DNA of 32,898 nucleotides from Marinobacterium sp. (GTDB taxonomy: Bacteria > Pseudomonadota > Gammaproteobacteria > Pseudomonadales > Balneatricaceae), in the NCBI GenBank assembly GCA_003250495.1, contig QKGH01000325.1, positions 1 through 32,898 on the forward strand, read 5' to 3'. Positions 23,356 to 31,945 of this stretch are shown piece after piece (the first letter of the stretch is position 1; each line of letters starts with the position of its first letter). The position numbers and the translations under genes were made by a program. The notes beneath the pieces were generated by a model. That model was not told where the DNA came from. It saw only the letters and a list, made by a program, of their open reading frames with translations, and ran no database searches.

Positions 23356-24099
23356 ATGGACAAAGTGTTGTACGTCGCCATGACCGGGGCGCGCCAGAAC
23401 ATGGTTGCGCAACAGGCCCATGCCAACAACCTTGCGAACGCCACCACCACCGGTTTCAAGGCCGACCTGGAGCAGGCCCGCGCCATGCGGGTGTTGGGCG
23501 ACGGCTACGCCTCCCGCGTGTATGCGATGAGCGAGCGTCCGGGGACCGATACCAGTGCCGGGACGTTGATCCAGACCGGGCGCGAGCTGGACGTGGCCAT
23601 CGATGGCGATGGCTGGATCGCGGTGCGCGCGCCGGATGGCGGTGAGGCCTATACCCGTGCCGGAGAGCTGCAGATCAATGCCGCCAACCAACTGGTAACA
23701 GGCAGCGGTTTGCCGGTCATCGGTAACGGCGGTATCCCGATCACGATACCGGAAGCGCAGAAGGTGGAGATCGGCGATGACGGCACCATCACCATCCGCC
23801 CGGCCGGAGAGAATGCGGTCGAGGTCGCCGTGATCGATCAGCTCAAGCTGGTACGGCCGCAGCCGGGCTCCTTCTACAAGGGGGCGGATGGCTTGATGCA
23901 CAACGATGGCGGTGTGCCGCTGGTCCAGGACCTCAACGTGCAACTGCGTTCGGGCTATCTGGAGTCCAGCAATGTCAACGCGGTTTCCGAGTTGACCTCG
24001 GTGATCGGCCTGGCACGGCAGTTCGAGATCCAGGTCAAGATGATGAAAACGGCAGAAGAAAATTCGAGTGCCGCTGCACAGATACTGCAGCTGAGCTGA
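23356..24099 (+). CDS. flgF: Flagellar basal-body rod protein FlgF
   Basis: The 247-residue proximal rod protein begins VLYVAMTGARQNMVAQQAHANNLANA and has the middle motif ELDVAIDGDGWIAV and the C-terminal SSNVNAVSELTSVIGLARQFEIQVKMM. FlgF forms the rod with FlgB, FlgC and FlgG. Length and motifs are normal. It is first in its unit, with the sigma-54 promoter upstream, and 18 bp before flgG. Confidence 0.96.
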   Translation: MDKVLYVAMTGARQNMVAQQAHANNLANATTTGFKADLEQARAMRVLGDGYASRVYAMSERPGTDTSAGTLIQTGRELDVAIDGDGWIAVRAPDGGEAYTRAGELQINAANQLVTGSGLPVIGNGGIPITIPEAQKVEIGDDGTITIRPAGENAVEVAVIDQLKLVRPQPGSFYKGADGLMHNDGGVPLVQDLNVQLRSGYLESSNVNAVSELTSVIGLARQFEIQVKMMKTAEENSSAAAQILQLS

Positions 24100-24117
24100 T
24101 AGCGGGGGAACAGAGAG

Positions 24118-24903
24118 ATGCAAGGCGCACTTCACGTCGCAAAAACTGGGTTGAGTGCCCAGGACACCAACCTCAAGGTGATCTCGAACAACCTGGCTAA
24201 CGTCAGTACGGTCGGCTTCAAGAAGGATCGTGCCGTCTTCGAGGATCTGCTGTACCAGATTCAGCGCCAGCCGGGGGCGAACTCGGCCGCCGACTCCCAA
24301 CTGCCGTCCGGCCTGCAACTGGGTAACGGTGTGCGTACGGTCGGCACGCAGAAGCTGTTCCAGGAGGGCGAGTTCCAGGTAACCGGCGAATCCTTCGATG
24401 TGGCGATCAACGGCCGCGGCTTCCTGCAGGTACAGCTGCCGAATGGCGATATCGGCTATACCCGTAACGGCCAGCTGCATCTCGATAGCGAAGGGCGCCT
24501 GGTCACGGCGGAGGGGTATCCGCTGGAGCCGGAGATCACCCTGCCCGGCGAAGTGCTGACGATGTCGATCGGCAACGACGGCACGGTCGAAGTGGTCGTG
24601 GCCGGCGATGCGACACCGCAGGAGATCGGCCAGCTGGAGGTGGCCAACTTCGTCAATCCCCAGGGGTTGCAGGCGATCGGCCAGAACCTGTTCCTGGAAA
24701 CGGCCGCCAGTGGGGCGCCCCAGGTCGAGGTGCCGGGGGAAAACGGCACCGGTATCCTGCAACAGGGGATGCTGGAGGGCTCCAACGTGAATGCGGTGGA
24801 GGAGCTGGTCAACATGATCACGACCCAGCGTGCCTACGAGATCAACTCCAAGGTGATCTCGACGGCGGATCAGATGCTCTCCTACGTGAACCAGCAACTC
24901 TAA
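24118..24903 (+). CDS. flgG: Flagellar distal rod protein FlgG
   Basis: The 261-residue protein has the conserved N terminus ALHVAKTGLSAQDTNLKVISNNLANV, the middle ESFDVAINGRGFLQV, and the C terminus SNVNAVEELVNMITTQRAYEINSKVI. It forms the distal rod that crosses the periplasm and passes through the P and L rings. It is nearly the same length as Salmonella FlgG (260). It precedes flgH by 26 bp. Confidence 0.98.
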   Translation: MQGALHVAKTGLSAQDTNLKVISNNLANVSTVGFKKDRAVFEDLLYQIQRQPGANSAADSQLPSGLQLGNGVRTVGTQKLFQEGEFQVTGESFDVAINGRGFLQVQLPNGDIGYTRNGQLHLDSEGRLVTAEGYPLEPEITLPGEVLTMSIGNDGTVEVVVAGDATPQEIGQLEVANFVNPQGLQAIGQNLFLETAASGAPQVEVPGENGTGILQQGMLEGSNVNAVEELVNMITTQRAYEINSKVISTADQMLSYVNQQL

Positions 24904-24929
24904 CGATAACCTGATCCGGGATAGATAAG

Positions 24930-25604
24930 ATGCGCATTGCAGGTTTGCTCGTCGGGCTGACAACGCTACTGCTGGCGGGGTGTGTCAATACGCCGCCGAA
25001 ACCCGATAACCCCTACTATGCGCCGGTGACGCCCGCGCCCCAGCCGGTCGCGCAGCCGGCCACGGGGTCGATCTACAACGCGGCGACGGCGATGAACATC
25101 TATGGCGACGGCCGGGCATACCGGGTGGGCGACATCATCACCATCGAGTTGCAGGAGAACACCCAGTCGTCGAAGAGCGCCTCGACGACGGTCGATAAGA
25201 CCAACGACACCAATGTGTCGGCCGGCACCGCGTTCGGACGCGAGGTCGCGCTGTTCGGTAATCCGCTGAGTGCCTCGCTCAGCAGTGACAACGCCTTCGA
25301 CAGCGAAGGCACCTCGGATATGAGCAACAGCCTGAATGGCAACATCACGGTGACCGTGCACGAGGTGCGGCCAAATGGGACCCTGTTGGTGAGAGGCGAG
25401 AAATGGCTGACCCTGAACCAGGGCGACGAGTACCTGCGGATCAGCGGCATCGTGCGGCCACAGGATATCGACGAGAGCAACACCGTGGTCTCCACCAAGT
25501 TGGCTGATGCGCGCATCAGCTATAGCGGTACCGGGGCGGTACATGAATCCAACGTCATGGGCTGGCTGGCACGTTTCTTTATCAGCCCGCTGTGGCCGTT
25601 CTGA
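24930..25604 (+). CDS. flgH: Flagellar L-ring lipoprotein FlgH
   Basis: The 224-residue protein starts with a lipoprotein signal ending LLLAGC (lipidated Cys18) and a Pro-rich N terminus. It forms the outer-membrane L ring. The family motifs include YRVGDIITIELQENTQSSKSAST, ITVTVHEVRPNGTLLVRGEKWLTLNQG and IVRPQDID, and the C terminus is VMGWLARFFISPLWPF. It is followed by flgI 18 bp later. Length matches the family. Confidence 0.97.
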   Translation: MRIAGLLVGLTTLLLAGCVNTPPKPDNPYYAPVTPAPQPVAQPATGSIYNAATAMNIYGDGRAYRVGDIITIELQENTQSSKSASTTVDKTNDTNVSAGTAFGREVALFGNPLSASLSSDNAFDSEGTSDMSNSLNGNITVTVHEVRPNGTLLVRGEKWLTLNQGDEYLRISGIVRPQDIDESNTVVSTKLADARISYSGTGAVHESNVMGWLARFFISPLWPF

Positions 25605-25622
25605 TTGCGGAGGTTGTTGGGG

Positions 25623-26711
25623 ATGAAAGCGCTATTGATCTTACTGGTTGGCCTGCTGGCGCTGCCGGCCCAGGCAGAGCGGATCAAGGATATTGCCAGC
25701 GTGATGGGGGTGCGTAGCAACCAACTGGTCGGTTACGGGCTGGTGGTCGGTCTCGATGGGACCGGCGACAAAACCAATTTTACCTCCACCACCTTTCGTA
25801 ACATGTTGAATAACTTCGGCGTTGCGGTTCCGCCCGACGTTAACCCCAAGTCGAAGAACATCGCCGCGGTGGCGATCCATGCGGAACTGCCGCCCTTTGC
25901 CAAACCGGGGCAGACGATCGATATCACCGTTTCCGCGCTCGGCGATGCCAAGAGCCTGCGCGGCGGCAGCCTGTTGATGGCCCCGCTGAAAGGGGCCGAT
26001 GGGCAGGTTTATGCCGTTGCGCAGGGTAATCTGGTGGTTTCGGGGTTCGGGGTTGAGGGGAGCGACGGCTCGCGCCTGTCGCTCAATGTGCCGAGTGTCG
26101 GCCGTATTCCCAATGGGGCGACGGTGGAACGGACGGTGCCGAACGGCTTCTCGCAGGGCGACGCCCTGGTGCTGAACCTGAACCATTCCGACTTCACCAC
26201 CGCCCGCCGCGTCGCCGAACAGATCAATGGGCTGCTCGGCCCCGATACCGCGCGGGCGCTGGATGCGACCTCGATCCAGGTCCGGGCTCCGCGCGATGCA
26301 TCGCAGCGGGTCTCCTTCCTCTCCGTGCTGGAGAACCTGAACGTCGACCCGGGACAGGAGGTCGCGAAGGTCATCATCAACTCCCGCACCGGTACCATCA
26401 TTATCGGCGAGAACGTGAGGGTATCGCCGGTGGCGATTACCCATGGCGGGTTGACCGTGGCGATCACCGAGAACATCGATGTCAATCAGCCGGATACCCC
26501 CCTGGCCGGCGGCCAGACCGTGATTACGCCGCGTACCGGTATTCAGGTGGATCAGGGCTCGGGGCATATGTTCGAGTTCCGCCCCGGCACCTCGCTGAGC
26601 GAGATAGTCGATGCGGTCAACCGTGTCGGTGCCGCACCGGGTGATCTGATGGCGATACTGGAAGCGTTGAAACAGGCCGGCGCACTGCGTGCCGAACTGG
26701 TGGTGATCTGA
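25623..26711 (+). CDS. flgI: Flagellar P-ring protein FlgI
   Basis: The 362-residue precursor starts at ATG 25623 with signal peptide [18 protein letters not shown], cut before ERIKD. An upstream TTG at 25605 is in frame but less likely because GGAGG lies about 9 bp before 25623. The mature protein contains [20 protein letters not shown] and [15 protein letters not shown], then the C-terminal [36 protein letters not shown], all standard for FlgI. It forms the periplasmic P ring, with assembly helped by FlgA. The stop overlaps the flgJ ATG by one base (TGATG). Confidence 0.98.
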   Translation: MKALLILLVGLLALPAQAERIKDIASVMGVRSNQLVGYGLVVGLDGTGDKTNFTSTTFRNMLNNFGVAVPPDVNPKSKNIAAVAIHAELPPFAKPGQTIDITVSALGDAKSLRGGSLLMAPLKGADGQVYAVAQGNLVVSGFGVEGSDGSRLSLNVPSVGRIPNGATVERTVPNGFSQGDALVLNLNHSDFTTARRVAEQINGLLGPDTARALDATSIQVRAPRDASQRVSFLSVLENLNVDPGQEVAKVIINSRTGTIIIGENVRVSPVAITHGGLTVAITENIDVNQPDTPLAGGQTVITPRTGIQVDQGSGHMFEFRPGTSLSEIVDAVNRVGAAPGDLMAILEALKQAGALRAELVVI

Positions 26712-27790
26712 TGGCGACGAACGGCATCACCGGTAAGGACGCCGCGCTCTATAGCGACTTTGCCGGTCTCGGGCAACTGAAGGCGCAGGCTAAACAGGAC
26801 GGCCAGGCGGCGTTGCGGGAGGTCGCCCAGCAGTTCGAGCAGATCTTCATGAATATGATGCTGCAGTCGATGCGGGCGTCGACGGAGAGTTTCGGTGCCG
26901 ACAACCCGTTCAACTCCAGCGAGGTGGAGTTTTTCCAGGGCATGCTGGATCAGCAGCTGACGCTGGAGCTGTCGCAGAACGGTGGGATGGGGTTGGCCGA
27001 TATCATCGTGCGTCAGCTCGGCGGCAGCGATACCAGCGCCGAGACCCTCCGCCAGGCGCTGCAACTGCCGGCGGATGGCGACGCGGTCAATGAGCGTCTC
27101 AACGGTGGCGAAACGCTGAACCAGGCGCTGTTGAACCTGGCCTCGCGCCGGGTGGCGAGCAGTTCGCTGCAGACGGTCAATGCGATCAGTGAGCGCCTGG
27201 CGTCGGCGGATAGCGCAGAGGAGGTCGATAGCGCCGATGCGGTGGCGGAGCCGCCGCCGGCAGTCGATGGCGGCGAGCGTCTGAGCTTCGACTCGCCCGA
27301 GCAGTTCGTGGCGCAGCTGTTGCCGCTGGCCGAGCAGGCGGCACGGCAACTCGGGGTCGACCCGCGGGTACTGGTCGCGCAGGCGGCGCTGGAAACCGGC
27401 TGGGGGCGTTCGATTATCCGTCGTGGCGACGGTAGCAGCAGTAACAACCTGTTCAACATCAAGGCCGGCAGTCAGTGGAGTGGGGAGCGGGTCGGTGTCC
27501 AGACTCTGGAGTTCCGCAACGGTCTGCCGCAGCCGGAGCAGGCGCAGTTTCGCGCCTACGATTCGCTGCAACAGAGCTTCGACGACTACGTGCAGCTGAT
27601 CAGCAGCCAGCCGCGTTACCAGGCTGCATTGCAACAGGCGGATGATCCGGCCGCGTATCTGCAGGCGCTGCAGGAAGCCGGTTATGCCAGCGACCCCGAG
27701 TATGCCGAGAAGATAGGGCGGATATTCCAGGGCGGGGCTCTGTCCGGCGCAACGCTGGCGGCACTGGCCGGGGCTGCTCAAGATAGTTGA
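26711..27790 (+). CDS. flgJ: Flagellar rod assembly protein / peptidoglycan hydrolase FlgJ
   Basis: The 359-residue protein has an N-terminal rod-capping domain (about 30-100, FEQIFMNMMLQSMRAST), an Ala/Ser-rich linker (about 140-190), and a C-terminal glucosaminidase domain (about 195-350) that cuts peptidoglycan so the rod can pass. The domain holds LVAQAALETGWGRSI with predicted catalytic Glu228 and SNNLFNIKAG. Both modules are present, as in Salmonella and Vibrio. The start shares one base with the flgI stop. A sigma-28 element for flgK overlaps the end of the gene. Confidence 0.96.
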   Translation: MATNGITGKDAALYSDFAGLGQLKAQAKQDGQAALREVAQQFEQIFMNMMLQSMRASTESFGADNPFNSSEVEFFQGMLDQQLTLELSQNGGMGLADIIVRQLGGSDTSAETLRQALQLPADGDAVNERLNGGETLNQALLNLASRRVASSSLQTVNAISERLASADSAEEVDSADAVAEPPPAVDGGERLSFDSPEQFVAQLLPLAEQAARQLGVDPRVLVAQAALETGWGRSIIRRGDGSSSNNLFNIKAGSQWSGERVGVQTLEFRNGLPQPEQAQFRAYDSLQQSFDDYVQLISSQPRYQAALQQADDPAAYLQALQEAGYASDPEYAEKIGRIFQGGALSGATLAALAGAAQDS

Positions 27791-27804
27791 GCCGCGGTCG
27801 ATAC
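27778..27804 (+). promoter_or_regulatory. Sigma-28 (FliA) promoter of flgKL overlapping the flgJ stop
   Basis: TCAA (27778-27781), exactly 15 bp, then GTCGATAC (27797-27804) fits TAAA-N15-GCCGATAA (3 of 4 and 6 of 8). The flgJ TGA is inside the spacer. The ATG of flgK follows 45 bp later. In Salmonella flgKL also has a sigma-28 promoter in addition to read-through from upstream. Confidence 0.65.
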
Positions 27805-27848
27805 AAAAATGAGTGGGCTCGCGCCAGGCGGGTCACGGAGGGAAGGTC

Positions 27849-29861
27849 ATGAGTTACGGTCTGTTGAACCTGGGGACCCAGGCGCTGACATCCAACAGGA
27901 CAGCATTGACGGTCGTGGGGCAGAACATCTCCAACGTCAATACTGACGGCTACAGCCGGCAGCGGGCGGAGTTCGCCTCGCGGGAGAATATCGGCGGCGT
28001 CGAGGTCTATGACATCTCCCGCATCGCCGATGAGTTCCTGAACCGCCAGATCCGTACCGATACCTCCTCCTATAGCAGCGCCGATATCTTCCAGACCTTC
28101 GCCAACGAGCTGGACAACCTGCTGGCGTCCGAGGCGACCAGCATCTCGTCGGCGATGGATGACTATTTCAGTGCCCTGCAGGCGTCGGTGGACGATCCCA
28201 CCAGCCTGCCCAACCGGGAGCTGTTCCTGGCCGAGGCCGAAGCGCTGACGCTGAGATTCAACGATCTGGATGCGAACCTGGAGCGCCAGGGGGAGAGCAT
28301 CAACGGTCGTCTGGACAGTGCGGTCGCGCAGATCAATGCCATTGCCCGGAATATCGCCGAGCTGAACGACAAGCTGCGCATCGCCTCGGCGGCGGGTAGC
28401 GAGGTCAACGAGCTGCTGGATAAACGCGATGCGCAACTGGATGCCTTGGCGGAGTACGTCAACTTCACCACGGTCGAGACCGGCAACACGGGCGAAGTCG
28501 ATGTGTTCATCGGCAAAGGCGAGCCGCTGGTCGTCGGCCGGGATAGCAACGAACTGGTGACCACCCTCGATCCGGTCGACTCCAGCAAGCTGAATGTTTC
28601 GCTGAGGGTGGGCAACAACCTTAGCGAGATCAGCGGCGAGATCAGCGGTGGGGAGATCGGCGGGCTGCTGGACTACCGCAACACTATACTCGATACCGCA
28701 CGCGACCAGCTCGGTGTGATCGCGCTGGCTTTCGCCGATACCATGAACCAGCAGCATATGAAGGGGATGGATCTGGACGATGAGCTCGGCGGCCTGCTGT
28801 TCACCGACATCAACAGTGCAACGGCGGTGAGCAACCGGGTGCTCAGCGACAGCAATAACCTGGTCGACGTCAACGCGCGGATGGTGATCGAGGATACCAG
28901 CGCACTGAAGGCCAGCGAGTACAAGCTGGTGTTTAACTCTTCCAACAGCTTTACCCTGGTCCGGGAGTCCGACGGTACGCGTTGGGACTCTGCATCGCTG
29001 GTCGCCTCCGGCGCCGCCAGTTTCGGTACCGATGGCAACCTGACCCTGAGCGTGGATGGTTTCCGCCTGACCATGGATCCCGCGACGCCAAGCTTTGGCG
29101 CGGGCGACCAGTTCATCCTCCGGCCCGCGCGGACCGCGGCCGCGGATATCGCGGTGGTCCTGAGCGAGCCGCGCGATCTTGCGCTGGCGGCGCCGGTCGT
29201 TATCGAGGCGGACAGCGATAACCAGGGTAGCGGCAAGGCCAGTGTCAGCGTCACCAGCCGTGCGCTGCTCGACGCCGCCGTGGATCAGCAGGCGCTGGTG
29301 CCGCCGCTCAGTATCGAATTCAGTGAAAATAGCGCCGGGGAGCTGGTGTACCGGGTATACGATGTAACCGATCCGCAGAACCCGGTGGAGATCGATAACG
29401 ATGGCGATGCCGCCACGCCAATCCCGGCCTACCCGTTTGTCGCCGGGGAGGCGCTGGAGCTGCCGCAGGATTACGGGTATGAGATCGTGATCCGGAACAC
29501 GCCTGCGGCCGGCGATCGCTTTACGGTCGACTACAACGTCGGTGGTGTATCGGATAACCGCAACGCGTTGGCGATGTCCGACCTGCAGTTCGATCGCACC
29601 ACCGTCGATAACGCGTCCTACCAGGACCGTTATGGCCAGATGATCGAGAAGGTGGGCACCCAGACGGCCGTTGCGCAGATCAACGCGCAGGCCAGCAAGT
29701 CGGTACTCGATGCCAATCTACAGGCACGCTCCAGCCTGAGTGGCGTCAATCTGGATGAGGAGGCCGCTAAACTGATCCAGTTTCAGCAGGCCTATACGGC
29801 ATCAGCCCAGTTGATCAAGGCATCGCAGACGATTTTCGATGCCTTGATCGCAGCGGTATAA
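27849..29861 (+). CDS. flgK: Flagellar hook-associated protein FlgK (HAP1)
   Basis: The 670-residue protein forms the first hook-filament junction ring. The N terminus is YGLLNLGTQALTSNRTALTVVGQNISN followed by VNTDGYSRQRAEF. The C terminus is SGVNLDEEAAKLIQFQQAYTASAQLIK and AGQTIF-like SQTIFDALI. The middle carries a long variable region. The ATG at 27849 follows GGAGGGAAGG; an open frame from 27813 is ignored because the ribosome site fits 27849. Export depends on FlgN. The length is greater than the Salmonella form (about 550) through the variable centre. Confidence 0.97.
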   Translation: MSYGLLNLGTQALTSNRTALTVVGQNISNVNTDGYSRQRAEFASRENIGGVEVYDISRIADEFLNRQIRTDTSSYSSADIFQTFANELDNLLASEATSISSAMDDYFSALQASVDDPTSLPNRELFLAEAEALTLRFNDLDANLERQGESINGRLDSAVAQINAIARNIAELNDKLRIASAAGSEVNELLDKRDAQLDALAEYVNFTTVETGNTGEVDVFIGKGEPLVVGRDSNELVTTLDPVDSSKLNVSLRVGNNLSEISGEISGGEIGGLLDYRNTILDTARDQLGVIALAFADTMNQQHMKGMDLDDELGGLLFTDINSATAVSNRVLSDSNNLVDVNARMVIEDTSALKASEYKLVFNSSNSFTLVRESDGTRWDSASLVASGAASFGTDGNLTLSVDGFRLTMDPATPSFGAGDQFILRPARTAAADIAVVLSEPRDLALAAPVVIEADSDNQGSGKASVSVTSRALLDAAVDQQALVPPLSIEFSENSAGELVYRVYDVTDPQNPVEIDNDGDAATPIPAYPFVAGEALELPQDYGYEIVIRNTPAAGDRFTVDYNVGGVSDNRNALAMSDLQFDRTTVDNASYQDRYGQMIEKVGTQTAVAQINAQASKSVLDANLQARSSLSGVNLDEEAAKLIQFQQAYTASAQLIKASQTIFDALIAAV

Positions 29862-29883
29862 GCAGTAACAAGGAGTTGAGCGC

Positions 29884-31125
29884 ATGCGTATCTCAACGAA
29901 CCAGGTTTTTCTGAACAATATTGACAACCTGAGCACGGCCAACAGTCAGCTATTCAAGACCCAGCAGCAGATCTCCACGGGCAAGCAGGTGTTGCAGCCC
30001 TCCGACGATCCGCTGGCGTCGGCGCAGATCATTAAGCTTAAGAAAGAGCTGGCGCGTACCGATCAGTTCCAGGGCAACATCGATGTGTCGAACCGGCGCC
30101 TGGCGCTGGAGGAGACGACGCTAAACCAGATGTTTACCGGCACCGTGCGCCTGAAGGAGCTGACTATTGAAGCGGGTAATGGCGCGCTGGGCACTTCGGA
30201 TCAAGCCGCAATTGCTGCCGAGGTGGAGCAGATCCTGGACCAGATGCTGGGTCTGATGAATACCAAGGATGTGCAGGGCGAGTACATCTTCTCCGGCTTT
30301 AAGGGCAATACCCGGACCTACGAGTATGATGAGGCCACACAGCGCTATGTGTATCAGGGCGACAGTGGTGCGCGTTATATCCAGGTTGGACCGGACAACC
30401 GGATCGCGTCCACCGACTCCGGATATCAGCTGTTCGAACAGGTGGCGGGCGTCGTGGTGCCCCAGGTCAGCGATGCCGCCGGTACACTGCAGTCGGTTTA
30501 TGTGACGGATTTTGAAGGGTTCAGCCAACTTCAAGGCGACTATACGTTGACCCTCGCCACCGATGCGGCAGGGGTAACGACACTGAACCTAACCGACAGC
30601 GATGGGCAGCCGGTCTACTCGGACGACGATCCGCCCGTGCTGCTAACCGGGTTGGAGGTCGGCAGCGGCGATCGTATCGCGTTCGGCGGTCTGGAAACCG
30701 TGATTGGCACGGTGCCCGCGAATGGTACCAGTGCCAGTGCTACGATTGGTGCTACTACCGAGCGGGGAAATATTCTCAATGTGGCGTTGGAGCTGCGTAA
30801 CGGTCTCAATAACGTCGATTACAGTACTGCGGATGGTAAGGCGGCGCTCGACCAGCTACTGGCCAAGACGTTAACCGCGCTGGAGGGGGTTCAGGACAGC
30901 AATATCCGGGCTCGAGGTTCGCTTGGGGCCAGGATGAATGCGCTCGATCAGCAGTCATCGGTGAACGAGGATTACCAGTTATTCACACAGGAAACCCTCT
31001 CTTCGTTTGAAGACCTGGACTACAACGAGGCATTGAGTCGTTTCGCCCTGCAGCAGAACGTGTTGCAGGCCGCTTATTCCAGCTTCAGCCAGATCAGCGG
31101 ACTGAGCCTGTTCAACTATATCTGA
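29884..31125 (+). CDS. flgL: Flagellar hook-associated protein FlgL (HAP3)
   Basis: The 413-residue protein is the second hook-filament junction protein. The N terminus is MRISTNQVFLNNIDNLSTANSQLFKTQQQIS followed by GKQVLQPSDDPLASAQI, which is the FlgL/flagellin D0-D1 signature. The C terminus NEALSRFALQQNVLQAAYSSFSQISGLSLFNYI is typical. The central domain is longer than in Salmonella (317 residues). The start is 22 bp after flgK with AAGGAG upstream. The gene converges on fliT. Confidence 0.97.
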   Translation: MRISTNQVFLNNIDNLSTANSQLFKTQQQISTGKQVLQPSDDPLASAQIIKLKKELARTDQFQGNIDVSNRRLALEETTLNQMFTGTVRLKELTIEAGNGALGTSDQAAIAAEVEQILDQMLGLMNTKDVQGEYIFSGFKGNTRTYEYDEATQRYVYQGDSGARYIQVGPDNRIASTDSGYQLFEQVAGVVVPQVSDAAGTLQSVYVTDFEGFSQLQGDYTLTLATDAAGVTTLNLTDSDGQPVYSDDDPPVLLTGLEVGSGDRIAFGGLETVIGTVPANGTSASATIGATTERGNILNVALELRNGLNNVDYSTADGKAALDQLLAKTLTALEGVQDSNIRARGSLGARMNALDQQSSVNEDYQLFTQETLSSFEDLDYNEALSRFALQQNVLQAAYSSFSQISGLSLFNYI

Positions 31126-31130
31126 GGATT

Positions 31131-31197
31131 GGCGCTGGATTTTAGCGCCGCGGTTGGCGTCGATTCGGGGATTATTTAAGTCCCCGATAGACGTCAA
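31131..31197 (+). other. Two stem-loops between and into the convergent flgL and fliT ends
   Basis: Stem 1 is GGCGCT / AGCGCC at 31131-31149 with a 7-nt loop. Stem 2 is larger: TTGGCGTC (31154-31161) pairs with GACGTCAA (31190-31197) with one G-U, and inside it TCGGGGA (31165-31171) pairs with TCCCCGA (31181-31187). Stem 2 reaches into the last codons of fliT on the other strand. Neither has a T run. They are likely 3'-end structures for the convergent messages. Confidence 0.6.
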
Positions 31198-31507
31198 TGC
31201 CGGTATGAGTGCGCTGCTGCTGTGTGAACGCCTTGGCGAGCGCATCACGGCGTTCCGTAAATGCCTGGCACAATTCGGCATTCATCACGCGCAGCTGTTC
31301 CAGTATCGCCCCCGTCGCTTTTAAATCACCCGCCTGTGTCAGGTCGATATCGGTCAGCAGGGCGTTCCAGCGCTGCATGGCGGTTTCCGCCGCTATCTCT
31401 TCATTCAGCGGGGCGCGGGCCAGCGCCATCAGTTCGTCGAAACAGGCGGTCGCGGCGGTTAGCCGCGACGACAGCGATAAGGCGGGGGAGAGGGGGGTAT
31501 CAGACAT
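31172..31507 (-). CDS. fliT: FliT-like flagellar export chaperone
   Basis: A small 111-residue helical protein (SSRLTAATACFDELMALARA and a charged C-terminal helix with ELCQAFTERRDALAKAF). It is the third gene of fliD-fliS-fliT on the minus strand, starting 6 bp after the fliS stop. FliT binds the filament cap FliD and, in Salmonella, the master regulator FlhDC. The family is poorly conserved, so the assignment rests mainly on position, size and helix content. Confidence 0.65.
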   Translation of the reverse strand: MSDTPLSPALSLSSRLTAATACFDELMALARAPLNEEIAAETAMQRWNALLTDIDLTQAGDLKATGAILEQLRVMNAELCQAFTERRDALAKAFTQQQRTHTGIDVYRGLK

Positions 31508-31513
31508 GACGTT

Positions 31514-31918
31514 TCAGGGACGGCTCGGGTTACGCTGATCTTCGGGGATTGCATCCCAACCCTCTTTAATCTCGATGATCAGATTGCCAACTTCGTTAAG
31601 TTTATCGAGCGAGTTGTGGATATTGGCCTCCGTCAGTGAGCGGATCATATAGTCATAGAGACGCTCCAGGTTTCCAGCTACCTCATTCTCCTCAGTGCCC
31701 TGCAAGGAGCCCTGCAGTTCGCCGATAATGGCGATGCTCTTGCTGATGGCGGTACCTTTGCTACTGGGGTCCTGGCGCTCTACGGCACCCTTGGCGATCG
31801 CGATCTGGCGCAGGGCACCCTCGAACAGCATACTGACCAGTCGATGGGGACTGGCGTTTTCCACCTCGGAGGCAATGTTGATCTGCTGATAGGCCTTGCT
31901 GCCCTGAATGAAACTCAT
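31514..31918 (-). CDS. fliS: Flagellin export chaperone FliS
   Basis: The 134-residue four-helix protein binds the flagellin C terminus to stop premature polymerisation. The signature AYQQINIASEVENASPHRLVSMLFEGALRQI is at the N terminus, and YDYMIRSLTEANIHNSLDKLNEVGNLI lies in the second half. It follows fliD by 27 bp on the minus strand. Length and motifs are normal. The flagellin gene itself is not in the window. Confidence 0.95.
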   Translation of the reverse strand: MSFIQGSKAYQQINIASEVENASPHRLVSMLFEGALRQIAIAKGAVERQDPSSKGTAISKSIAIIGELQGSLQGTEENEVAGNLERLYDYMIRSLTEANIHNSLDKLNEVGNLIIEIKEGWDAIPEDQRNPSRP

Positions 31919-31945
31919 GATTACAGATATCCTTACTAGAAACCG

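Noticed and set aside
23338-24963. 541-codon minus-strand frame opposite flgF and flgG
   Set aside because: Shadow of two certain flagellar genes, spans their junction, and has no matching start signal.
26552-28757. Two long minus-strand frames opposite flgI/flgJ/flgK
   Set aside because: Same pattern of antisense frames across gene borders in GC-rich DNA; no domain seen.
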